Shown here: in pieces, positions 35,601-46,600 of the stretch
Position numbering within the stretch: the first letter of the stretch is position 1
How the letters are laid out: every line of letters begins with the position of its first letter
Assembly: GCA_025677815.1 (NCBI GenBank)
Contig: JAIXMP010000010.1
Coordinates: 992,001 to 1,056,000, forward strand
DNA: 64,000 bases
Source of the DNA: Phascolomyces articulosus
Taxonomy: Eukaryota > Mucoromycota > Mucoromycetes > Mucorales > Lichtheimiaceae
Direction of reading: 5' to 3'
Made by a program: the position numbers and the translations under genes
The notes under the pieces: model-generated
What the model was told of the DNA's origin: nothing
The model's database searches: none
The model's input: the letters and a program-made list of their open reading frames with translations, nothing else

Positions 35601-35721
35601 CAAGAAAAGCAGAAGCAGACGGAAGAAGAGGAAGAGGAAGAAGGAGAAGAAGAGGAAGAGCAACACCAATAAATTTTTTATTATTAGTTTCAGATGGTAG
35701 ATAAGAGTTGTAAAAAAAAAA

Positions 35722-37120
35722 TCATTCTTCTCCATGGATTTGCCAGATATGCTCAATGAGATCTGCCACCAGTCTATTGTGAAAACTTTTGTCGTGAACA
35801 TCACGTCGACGTCGACGACGTACGATTTCTTCTGATTCCCCGCCATGTTGGATGGATGGTGCAATAGTGAAAGAGCTACTGTCGTAATTCAATTCAATCT
35901 GTTTGCTGTAGCTATCGCACTCATTCTCGACGACCGTGTTATGCATGATAATACAAGCCTTGATGATGTTTGAAAGGTTTGATACATGCCATGAACGTCC
36001 AGCTTCACGGATTATTGCAAAACGTTGCTGCAATACACCAAAAGCACGTTCAACATCCTTACGAACCGATTCTTATCGTTGGGCAAACAACTAAATTAAA
36101 AAAATATTAAGTTTAACTTATCTAAAGAACTAGTACATAAATAATATGGTTTACCTTGTTTTTGTTACCGATTGGATGTCGGATGGTTTTAATTAATGTT
36201 GCCCATGATGGATAAATCCCATCCGCCAAGTGGTACCCTTTGTTGTATTGGTTGTTGTTGATGGTGTAGGTAACTGATGGGGAATTACCATTGATTACGT
36301 TGTCGAACAGAGGAGACTTGTGCAGAACGGTAAGATCGTTACATGATCCAGGAACACCAAAGAACGAGTGCCAAATTTATAGATCATGTGAAGCAACCGC
36401 TTCTAAAATGAGAGCTGGAGCACCTTCTTTACCTGAAGTATACGTCCCGGCCCAGCCAGTGGGACAGTTCTTCCACTGCCAGTGCATGCAATCGAGTGAT
36501 CCGAGCAAGCCTGGAAACCCATGAGCCTCACCAAGTGCCAATAAACGCTTAAGGTCGTCATCCGTTGATTCTCAAAGATATTTTTCCCCGAAACACTCGA
36601 TGATACCTTCACAGAATCGTTTCAGGCATTCTCTTGCTGTAGAATCAGCCGTCTTGAGGTACTCATCAACAGCATCAGCAGATACACCATACGTTATCAT
36701 CCGCATAGCTGCAGTACCTTTGACTAATGGATGAAAACCAGGCTCCCTCTTAGCATCCTTTTTTTGTTGGAAGTAAGTGAACTTTGATTCGAGCTTATTC
36801 TTTATACGTAAGAATAGGTCACGTTTCATACGATATCGACGACGAAAAAATGTCGCATCATATCTGGAAACCTGAGTGAAATAATCCTGCATAACTATCG
36901 TCTGAAACATAGTACGATCACGCTCAACTACCTTGCGTTTCGGCTTTTGATGTCTAGCAGCAGCAGAAAGACGTCTATCTCAAGATCGTTGTAATATGTG
37001 AGCAATAGTTTGTCGAAGGCGAATGCTGTTCTGTTCTAATTGCTCACCATTATTTCGTCTTAGTTTAAGTCTTTTAAGAAATGTAGGATCTATTGTTGTG
37101 ATGAAGATTAGAGAAAACAA
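35722..37120 (-). pseudogene. PIF/Harbinger transposase, inactivated
   Basis: Cut-and-paste transposase of the HARBI1 type. The minus-strand reading contains LKRLKLRRNNGEQLEQNSIR, a helical N-terminal region (YFTQVSRYDATFFRRRYRMK), VKGTAAMRMITYGVSADAVD, then DDE-domain blocks GSLDCMHWQWKNCPTGWAG (first D), GVPGSCNDLTVLHKS (second D), YHLADGIYPSWATLIKTI and SVRKDVERAFGVLQQRFAII (E). An intron lies at 36091-36154. Three in-frame stops break it: TGA at 36980-36982, TGA at 36572-36574 and TAA at 36073-36075; each is one C-to-T change from Arg (CGA) or Gln (CAA). The likely initiation codon before DPTFLKRL reads ATA. Not functional as it stands. Confidence 0.88.
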
Positions 37121-37193
37121 TTTCTTTTTATTCAGCCTCCATCTATTTTTATTTAACGCACGACATGAATATTAACACTTTTCTTAACACTTT

Positions 37194-37235
37194 GTTAAGC
37201 GGGTTGTTAAAATTAAATTTAACAACCCGCTTAAC
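37194..37235. repeat. perfect palindrome beside transposon end
   Basis: Two 18-nt arms (GTTAAGCGGGTTGTTAAA and its complement) separated by 6 nt, 20 bp inside the presumed Harbinger right end. It could form a hairpin and may be a subterminal transposase-binding site. Confidence 0.85.
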
Positions 37236-37258
37236 AACTCCCGCTGCGGATGGTCTTA

Positions 37259-37654
37259 ATAAAGAACTCCGGAAATACAACATTAAAACAAGTATAAATA
37301 TGACATACTTTCAATATACTCGTCACTCATTTCGTAACCTTACAACACAAACAGTTTGAGTGAACAAAAGAAGCAAAATCAAGCGCGCAGTATGCAGTAA
37401 TCTTTTTTTACATTACGCGATCGTCACCACGAAAAAAGCTCGTTCATTCCTTTTCACTTCACTGTCATCAAGTCTGTGCTTTGCTAGGTCATGTATTATT
37501 GATTTATACCACCTTTTTTAATATATAGGTATTTTTATTATTTTCGTTGGTCAGGTTCTACTGCGAGCCTTACTCAGTAGTATTAGTGAATCGAGTACGG
37601 GCCAATGCATTACCATTCGAGCTGGTTCTCAGTCTGGTCCCTCTTGATCTTTGC

Positions 37655-37686
<32 letters not shown>

Positions 37687-38980
37687 GCAATACAAGAATA
37701 ATTTGGATAGGATACGTAGACAAATGGCAGTTTATCATTATTATTTATTGAAAAAATTGCAAATGACCTCTATCAAGTACAAAACACAAAGATTCAATTC
37801 ACAGACAGACGAATGCATAGACAATCTTTGGAAATACATTATTTAAATACTCTGGGGCATAAGACAGATTTCTCTCCTTGTTATCCTTATTCATAGCCAA
37901 AAGAGAATTTCTGTGAAGGTGGATTTAGGCAGATGGCTAATGGATTTGGTAAAGATATTAATATGGATACTTTTAAGGATAAAATTCTCTGAAATACGCT
38001 TGTATTAATAATTTTCTGTAATAGTTTTGCTATTGCTTTAGTAATCTGGATAAAGGCTATTTCGCTATCCTATGTTCTATATAAATTTGAAAAGGATACT
38101 TCAGCACAAATACATAACAGTCTTTTACAATGGCCTATTTTATCCTTGTTGGGTGTTTATCCTAGATGCTATCTGTACCATGTTTTGATGGTAAAATCTG
38201 TTTTTTCAATTTTATCACCCCATATCCTATATTTCATATTTATCTTACATCATCTGATACCAAGAATATAATACAATTTACTACATGTATATTTTAATAA
38301 TAAAAGAAATTCACATTGAAACGAAATAAAATAATGGCATATTTGATATCAATATATCATCATCTGATAGGTATGGGAATTGCAAATGCAGGAATTCAAC
38401 TTCATTTGACAAAAGAATGTGTAGTGTGTGTCGCAATCGATGGCTTTTATAAAAACCGAGCAGTTGGATGCTTATAATAATGGCCACACTTTAGCCCAGA
38501 TAATTTCTCGAGATCAAAAATCACCACCTCTTAGAGCAACCAATGAACTATTACCTTTTACGCACTCAAAAATTGTTATCTGTGCAGACAATGTCTCGAT
38601 CCAAAAATGATCAACTATTAAACCATTAAATTACCATCTTCCAGGTCGACACGAAGAGAGACTTTTTTCCCTCTTACTTTTTTCATTTTTCCCTGCTCTA
38701 TTTTTATGCCACATCATTTATATACTCTATTCTTAGATTTGATTATATGAACTGGTTGATTACCTCTGTAGCCCTATATCCCGCTATATTCTTTTGCATT
38801 GGCAGCCTTTTGTTTGTTTCTCAAACTGTTCCATTTTATTGTATTTATGATTTTTCGAATTATATTAAAGTTCAATCCATAATTAACAGCAACAATAGCA
38901 TATCCCTAAAAAAAAAAAAAACTATTAAAATTCTATTAGCGGGGGCGAGTCCTTTTGAGTAGTAATAATATGCTATACCA
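37259..38980. other. spacer inside the transposon island
   Basis: 1.7 kb between the Harbinger end and copy B of the hypothetical family. Contains a T25-like run (37662-37686). Short plus-strand stretches (37700-37846, 38428-38610, 38747-38962) are interrupted and unrecognised; probably old repeat debris. Confidence 0.4.
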
Positions 38981-38983
38981 TAC

Positions 38984-40114
38984 TCTTTCAGATACTGAGC
39001 ATGCGTACTATGTGACTTAATTATACCAGAAGCTGTCTGAAGAGAACATGTGGACATTAAAATCTGATAGAAAAGTCGAAAAAATCATGGAAAGGTGTGC
39101 AATGGATTACACTGATGAACAGTAAGTTTTTTATTATAATCATTTCCTTCTATTATATATATTGATATTCATAGTTGGCGAACAATGATAAAAACACATT
39201 GTATATTGTTTATTAGAGGTACACAGTCATTGATCGTTGATCCATTGGATCCCGCATGGGATGCCTATTTTACCGATCAAGAAAGAGATGAAATCAGTGC
39301 TACCAATCCATTGCAACTCTCACCATTGACTTTGGAAATGGTCCAATATTTGAAAAAGTTCGAGAACATGGTAGGGTAAGAAACAAAAAAAAAAGATGAC
39401 GGTGACAGTAGTAATAACAATAATAACAAAACTTATGTTCAAATGTATTACAGACAGATATCTTGATGATATCTTTGACACGACTAGCAAAGATCACTTT
39501 AATCCAAAGAAAAATGCTGATTTGTATTGGTTAAAACAATCTATCACCAATACATTGGAACTCTATTATTGTGATTTCTTTGGCAAAGAAGTGCAATCGG
39601 AGAGTGATTCGTTGCACCATATCTGGCGTTCACTCTACTTATGTTTTGTCCACAGCACCTTCCATCAGTGTCGCAAGGTTCATTTGAACCATTTCTTTTT
39701 GACTATTGATAATAACGCTACTATGATTTTAAAAGGGAAATACAAATAACATTTGTATCTTTTCGCTTTTGTTTAAACATATATTTGAACCGATATAGTG
39801 GTGAAAAGACAAGCTATGCTTCCACATTACGTGAGAAAGAGTCTGAAAAAGTAATCAAAATCGAGGCTCCACGACGGTTTTTTGGTACTAGAACAGACCT
39901 TTTGTTTTATACTCCAGCTATCATGAAAGAATTTGGCACGACAGAAGTTGGGTTGAAGTCATCAATTGAAAATAATAAATCAGTAAATGAACTTGAACTT
40001 AATGTACCGAAGACAATGAAAGATATGTTCTTGCGCTTAATCAAGTTATCACCTGATGACCAACACAAAATTGTCATTTGTGGGTTAAATATTTCAGGTA
40101 TTTTATTAGGTTAA
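38984..40114 (+). pseudogene. dispersed hypothetical gene family, copy B (partly intact)
   Basis: Plus-strand counterpart of copy A. Blocks: LSEENMWTLKSDRKVEKIM (from 39034), intron 39121-39216 or so, SLIVDPLDPAWDAYFTDQER, intron, DRYLDDIFDTTSKDHFNPKK, ADLYWLKQSITNTLELYYCD, FFGKEVQSESDSLHHIWRSL, a degenerate middle, and a longer C-terminal part (KVIKIEAPRRFFGTRTDLLF; NVPKTMKDMFLRLIKLSPDD; HKIVICGLNISG). The frame before LSEENMW carries a stop where copy A is open. So B keeps the better C-terminus and A the better N-terminus. Function unknown. Confidence 0.55.
39032..39518. repeat. 490-bp inverted repeat, right arm
   Basis: Inverted partner of 34427-34916, spacer about 4.1 kb. See the left arm for details. 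Confidence 0.85.
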
Positions 40115-40124
40115 AATTAATATT

Positions 40125-40793
40125 TATTATTGAGGAAGACTAATTTGACCTGCGCCTATAGGCATGTGGTCGCTTCCTTGCGGTACTTTGTGGTAAAAAT
40201 TATTATGTATAAATAAAGGTTATGTAGCATTAGCTGAAAAACCTCCCTTTGGCAGGAAAAGCTAAGCTAGTGTGGATGATGTGGTTGTGATACACTTTTA
40301 CAAGGAAAAAGAAGAAGGAAAATTTATAAATGGGGGGGGGGTGGTAAAGTAGAGAAGGAAACTAATTAATTGTTTTCTTGAATTGATTGGGTTGTGAGTT
40401 GGGATGATAGTGGCGGTTCTTCTGGTTCTGGTTCATCTTCATCGTAGTCATCTTCAGAATGACTAAGACGGTCGATTTCCCTAAGTGCACGAATTAGAAT
40501 AAATCAGCAGTTTATCCATTTTCCAAGTGATAAGCCAACTTCTGAGCGCAGGAGATGATTTATAACGTAGTCGAGTGGTTGTAGTTCTCGTTGGAGTTCA
40601 GGAATTGTACCAAATGTTGTTTTCAACTCATCAAGTACTTCTTCCATCAACGGACAACGTGTAAAATGTTCTCCATTTGCTGCTGGATGGCCGCATCCAC
40701 AATCTTTTAGAAGGTAGGATGGGAGCCAGTGCATTCTCCATTTGATAAATCTGTGTCGGTCACGCGAAGTAGCAGGGCAGGTACTTTATTATT
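40125..40793 (-). mobile_element. LINE-type retrotransposon 3' remnant
   Basis: Minus-strand end of a non-LTR retrotransposon ORF2. The coding part (40366-40793) reads TSRDRHRFIKWRMHWLPSYL followed by a Cys/His knuckle CGCGHPAANGEHFTRC and a short helical tail (LDYVINHLLRSEVGLSLGKW), the usual layout after reverse transcriptase in such elements. A TGA at 40504-40506 interrupts the tail, after which the frame continues RALREIDRLSHSEDDYDEDE to a TAA at 40366. The 240 bp beyond are the likely 3' UTR, ending in AATAATAAATATT-like sequence. Reverse transcriptase itself is missing, consistent with 5' truncation. Confidence 0.65.
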
Positions 40794-40895
40794 TATAAGA
40801 ATAACTGTTTGAGCTATTGAAAAAGGTGTTTGGCTTTCCTATATACTTCGTAGGAATGTACCTCAACTAGCTCGTAATTGATAATCCCAAAAGCT

Positions 40896-41200
40896 ATGTG
40901 TGTCGAGTGTCTAGGTTTCCAATGGAGTTACAGTATCCCGAAAGGCTCGAAAACTTTCTGCAATTGTTCAAGCCAATCCTTACAACTATCTATGGTACGA
41001 GAATTCAAATGGAAACCACATTAAGAAACATTGATCACGAAAGAGAAAGGGTGGGAGTCCCCAGTTATGGATTTAAAAAAGTCAACAACAATAGCAACAA
41101 TAATCTTCCTATCCCCCCCCCATGCTTCACACCGATACCTACTCAAAAGAAGAGAAAAAATAGTATATCTGATGACACCACATCTAATCCACCCGATTAG
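40896..41200 (+). other. unidentified ORF, possible gene fragment
   Basis: About 100 codons open: SRFPMELQYPERLENFLQLF, then ETTLRNIDHERERVGVPSYG and a Ser/Pro/Lys-rich end (TQKKRKNSISDDTTSNPPD) with a proper stop. The charged helical part and disordered C-terminus look like the end of a real protein, but there is no start region or recognisable domain. It adjoins the LINE remnant and may also be transposon-derived. Confidence 0.35.
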
Positions 41201-41872
41201 TCATACCAGCCTTCCCCAATTACCCTTAAAAATGCATCATATATTATATCTATAAATATCATCACCACCATTAATCAGAAGTTTTTTGACGCTGGCCTTT
41301 CATTCTTCCTCCCATTGTATATATATAATATTGTATCCCCAAGTATACCTTACCATCCCCCCACCTGGAATTTCTCTCATTTGATATTCAACACCTGAAC
41401 CGTATTAGGTTTGTCTTTGTATTATTTGTATCATAAAATAACTTTTGACAAAATTTATTGATATTTCTTTTCTCGTTTTGTATGATTATTTTTTCATGGA
41501 AGATATTGTTGATCCAACTATAATTCAACAAAAATAATATTGTTAGAATGTAATCTTCCGGTATGATCGTTTTACCTATCAACATAGTTACGTACTATAA
41601 AAATGTACATAAACAACAAACTGGCTATATATTAAGTATTACTTAGCATGAGCCAACCCATTTGCATATGTTGCACTATTTCCAACATTATCGTTCATTC
41701 TAGTTTATCCACAGCTGAATTCAACGTCCAACCTGTCGATCAAAAAAAAAAAAAAACTTTGTGGGTAAGAACGAATATGATATAGGATCAGGTCATTTTA
41801 TAAATTTATTATTAACTTCGCTATTGTATAATTGATTATATATATGTATAAGTTTATTTAATTTTATATTAA
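41201..41872. other. intergenic region
   Basis: AT-rich spacer at the right edge of the transposon island, 3' of the CUE-domain gene. Nothing recognised. Confidence 0.5.
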
Positions 41873-43030
41873 TTAGGAAGCCCTTCGTTCAACTGCTTCC
41901 AAAAGATGACGACGTCTCTCCTCAGGAGAAAGAGAGTTCAACTCCTCTACTGACATTTCATCATAACCAGCTGCTTCTTTTCCCTCTACCTTTTCAGGAA
42001 CCGCTGAATAACTGGATGGTTCCACTACTGGTTCAGGTTCCTTTTTTTGTTGCTTTTCCAACATTTTCCTATTAACAATAGATATCAGACATAATCATAA
42101 ATAAGTCATTTTCATTATCTCTCAAGCCATATTCAAAAAAAGAAGATAGAATTCTTTTTCTCTTTTTTTCTTCCCCCTATAATACAATTCATTCATCGAT
42201 AGACAAGATGATATTCCATCACAAACCTCCTAGCTTGCAAGACCATAAACTCTTTACGCTTTCGCAATGTTTCTTGACGTTTATCAGGGCTATTTTCCCA
42301 AATTTTTGGTGGTTCCACAGGCTCATTATCGTTACCTTCATTTGCTGCATTGATCTTATATCGATTCATTAAATTAGTGTAATTCGAGGATTTTTGTGCA
42401 CTTGATGAACTGGGTGACCCGTTCGAATTGGATGGTGGGCTTGGAGGAGTCACTGGAGGAGGCTATCCATCGGGCAAAAAAAAAAAAAAAACAGATCACA
42501 CTTTAGTAATCTATGCAACACACACAGACAAAGAGATCCCCTTATTCCTACTTATAAAACCTTCCCCTTCTCCATATTGAATCATACCAAAGGTAAACCA
42601 CCATCGCGAAGGGCATTATCTATCGTAGTTTCTACTGAACCTGTACGTTGAAGATCGGCCACAATAGCGGCAACGGGGATATTTGGAAAAACGTTACGGA
42701 CCATCTCAACCTAAATTATTATGAGAGTGAATGAGAGCGCGTTCGTGAGAATAAAGCCAAATCAATTCAAATTCGTCAAGAGTATGTTGTATTACCATCT
42801 GTGGCGTTGCCCGATGTTGAGGTCTCCGTGATGGTGCCCGACGTTGCCCAGGTTGTTGTCCAGGAAGTTGTTGAGAGCCACCTAAAAGAAGAAAGTGAAG
42901 GTTGGGTATATATTAGCGAATGTGTTACTAATCGATAATAAAGGAGAAGAAATTAAAAAATACCTAGCATCCAACGAAGTGCAACTAAAATTAAGAATAC
43001 AGCGACTAGTATTGACACGCTATCATTCAT
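41873..43030 (-). CDS. CUE-domain ER membrane protein (Cue1/Cue4-like)
   Basis: Ubiquitin-binding membrane protein, probably a partner of an ER-associated-degradation E2 enzyme like yeast Cue1. Five minus-strand exons (42964-43030, 42796-42881, 42588-42710, 42227-42462, 41873-42068) give 235 aa. A short N-terminal membrane anchor (VSILVAVFLILVALRWML) is followed by a basic Gln/Arg/Pro linker. The CUE domain follows (QMVEMVRNVFPNIPVAAIVA, DLQRTGSVETTIDNALRDGG, LPL) with the family's MFP-like, DL and LxxG-LP positions kept, although the Met of MFP is Val. The remainder is Pro/Ser-rich and then charged with coiled-coil character (ELNSLSPEERRRHLLEAVER). N-anchor plus CUE is the Cue1/Cue4 layout. 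Confidence 0.82.
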
Positions 43031-43621
43031 TACGGATAGTATGTGTGTAATTTAATATATATTAGTGAAGAGAGAGTAAAGAACAGACACTCTTGTCACT
43101 CAAGCATTGGCTATCTCCTAAACACCAAGGAGTCACAAACTCAGCTAGTTTCCATTTTAATGTGGTTTTGGGCAACTCAAAGCTTTATAAACTACACGTG
43201 AAGAACTCTTTTGAGCTGAATATGGCATGAAGTAGTATGATGATATTAAAGCGCATGATGATTCCCTGCTTTCTGCACATTTATACATAATAATGGCAAC
43301 TCACTTGTATTTTTTATATATTAACTGATGTTTTGTTCTTTTTAATCATTTATAGGATTTGGTGCTTGGAGAAACGGAGCAATTTTTGACAGAGGAGGTC
43401 AAGTTTTTGTTTGGTTATCATATTTTTTAGCCATAAAATAGAAACAGCTACAATTCATAGTTTCATGCCAACAAAAAATAAATTGATGAGTTGATTGATT
43501 TTTTTTTATTTATAATGCTAATAACAATACACTGCTACTGAATCGTTCTTTGAAGGAGTATGATAGAGGGTGTACCATATTATATGGTGATAAAAGATCT
43601 TCAGTGTTCATGCTGTTTGTT
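43031..43621. other. intergenic region
   Basis: POL3 3' flank and CUE-gene upstream region; no gene seen. Confidence 0.5.
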
Positions 43622-46600
43622 TTACCATTCATAAGAGAACCGATCCAACCGACCTGATGCTTCTTCTGCATCCTTTTGAGCTTTTTTACGCATATAAAAG
43701 ATTGGGCAATCCTTATTGGAGCAGATAACATCTTGATGAAGCGATTCTTGACAACGTTGACACTGAGTCCATAACCGAGAGAATCGAGTTTCTAATTCAT
43801 TGACCGTCTCTACCTAATTATAATAGATATCCAACTCAATAACATTGTTCTTTCCTATAGTCGATAATACAGAGAGGGGGTTCTTATATATTTTCTTTTT
43901 GATTTTTATTTACCTGGCGTTGGTATAATTCCTTCAATCTCGGTTTACAATTTTTGCATACGGCAGAATTATCTTTATAAAATTAAAATTTAGAATTTAC
44001 CTTTCAGGAGGTGGCGTTTTTTTATATAATTCTGTTACTATATTCAAACTTACCACCACGTGGAAGAGGAGATTTACATCCCAAGCATGTTGCAGATTTT
44101 ACTGCAAATTTCATCAGGCCACCTACAGTTGGTGTCGCAATGTTGACAGTTCTAGTATGTGCACCTTTCACTATAGAAAAAAAAAGAAGCAAGTCAACGA
44201 AACCAATCCAGTATATAAAATAATCCATCAAGATAAAAAGAAAGAGGAAGAGCGGAAAAAAAAATAGAAATAAACTAACATAAACTTTCAGCTCTCTCGC
44301 CAAGGATCGGTTCAAAAATACGAAGCAATGGTTTTGAGAGTTGGTTGTCGAGATAATAACGTGTATCGATTGGTATATTGTTATCTAGTACATAAAGCGG
44401 ATCTTCGGATCGCTCATAAGCGGGTGTATTGTTACTAGCCTTGATAATCACATAAGCAACACGATCACCTAAACTGGGTGCAGATCCTGCATCACGTTTA
44501 CGCATACGTTCGGCTAATTCCACGTGAGCTTGTTTTGCTGCATAATCTGACTTGCTTAAAGCTTTGGTAATCACCAGTTGCGATAAATCAACTTTGTTTT
44601 GTAACAATTCTGAAATGACATTCTTCACATAACTATAGAATATACAAAAGGTTTGATAAGGCCATATAAAAAGATTAGCACCATTTGAACGGGAGGAGGG
44701 ATAACTAGTATTTAATATTTTACTTATGAGTACTTACTCTTGTGCTCCATTCACATCACGATCAATGAGCAGTTTATCTAAGCATCGTTGAATCACATTG
44801 GAAACCAATCGACAGTTATCACGTCGAACAGTCTATCAAATAATACGTTTGGTTATTACTTGGCCGGTTATTACTTGGCCACAATATCAGTCTTATTCAA
44901 TAAAAATGTCTTCTTTACCTCGATACCCTTGGCATCCAATTTGTCGAATTTGTCGGGATTGGACCAATATAAACCAGCATAACGCTTTTTACTAATGAGT
45001 AGATAAGGAAAGTAGACTTTTTCAAAGTCCAGATTGATAGGTCGAACGAATTTTTCTGTGACAAGTTTGGCACCTTCTTTGCCTGTAAATTGATAACAGG
45101 GAGAATGGAGGAATAGATATAATTTAGATATAAAAAAAACCAGTAATATATAGAAACAAAAAAAAAAAGGATAAGAAAGACTTACCAAGTTCCATTGCTT
45201 CCTTCAAATCATCCACACCAAATTTAATCATGACTGAATCGGTGTCACCATAAATTACTTCTGCGTTGTGTTTATATCCATTTTTGATAGAAAAATGACT
45301 TTCCACAATCTAATCATGTCATGTCCTTTAGTTAATAAACAAAAACAATAGAAGCAATTCAAGAAACTAATTATTATTTTACCTCTCTTGTTTTCAGAAT
45401 CATTTGACGACCGTAAGCAGTGACACTGGATGAAATTTGTAAACATGGTAATTTACCAATCGTCGCACCAGTGAAACCATACACAGAATTGGCACTGATC
45501 TATAAGATTTAATTCAACACATACTTAATACAATAATCTTATCTAATGCTCTTCATTACCATCCCTTGTCATGTAATATTTACCTTTAATGCCAATTGAC
45601 GACCATCCAACACAGCTCGCTTAAAGGGATCTCTTTCCTTTTTTAAATCTGTTTTAGCGCGCTTACGAGCTGCAAGTAAACCTGCGAGAATCTCAGGTAA
45701 TAAACCTTTTCGCCTCGATGACTTGACAAACAGATCTAATCAAATATATTATTATTTAAATTCGAATGATTCTTCAATAACAATAACAACAACAGCAATA
45801 GTAATCATTATAAAGAAGAAATGCGAGATTTACTTACCATTATTGGGTGTAACAATATAGTCTACATCTTTCACAAGACCAAAGCTTTGAATGATATCAT
45901 TTGATAATAATGTTGTGTAACATAAATTATGGGCCTGCATAATGGATGGATACAAAGATGTAAAATCCAGTGTGGTGATAGGAGCATCGTAATAGCCTTT
46001 GACAGGTTCAATAACTGTGGCACCTTCATATTGATCATCCGTTACTGTATAATATTAATTTGTGTGTTAGTTACTTATTCTTCATATTTGATAAAGCAAA
46101 CTATATTTTACTGCATATATATATGGAAATACTTACCTTCAGATTTCACAACAGGAATAACCAGATCTTGTTCAAGTGCATGACGATACAGTTGAGAAAT
46201 AACCTTGATTTGTTGTCCTCTCACAAGAATGTAATTGAAAGGAACACCTGTTACTCTGGCCATTTCTGTATAGTTGAACAACAACATTAATTTATCCATC
46301 AATCGTAGAGGTAAGAAAGCATCCTATTTTTTTTTCAAAAAAATGTGTAAGCATATTTTATCTCACATAGCTGTAGAAATAAAATGTGAAATGGAAATAC
46401 TATCCACGAACATTTACCTTTAAACAATAAACAGCCAAGCGTCGACGAGTTTCTGGATTTCCATTCTGGAGTTCTGTAATAATAGAGTGATGGACATCTT
46501 CTTTTTGTTCACCTAATAAATAGAATTAAAAAAATCTCATGCACATGAATATATATGATACATACAAAGATTCTAGCGCAGAAACTCTTATTTCTTTTTC

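Larger units (their letters stand above)
35233..37258 (-). mobile_element. PIF/Harbinger DNA transposon, one end recognisable
   Basis: Composed of the broken transposase and the downstream Myb-like ORF. The right end is probably near 37255: reading inward on the minus strand it starts GACCATCCGCAGCGGGAG, a type of GC-rich end typical of Harbinger elements, next to a TTA that could be the 3-bp target duplication. I did not find the matching left end between 34.9 and 35.7 kb, so the element is truncated or rearranged on that side. Confidence 0.6.

Noticed and set aside
37550..37660. tRNA-like or SINE-like segment (A-box-like CAGCTCGAATGG on the minus strand)
   Set aside because: No acceptor stem or anticodon arm could be folded by eye and the B-box is poor.
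44011..44223. Plus-strand ORF opposite POL3
   Set aside because: Antisense of the CysA exon and neighbouring intron.
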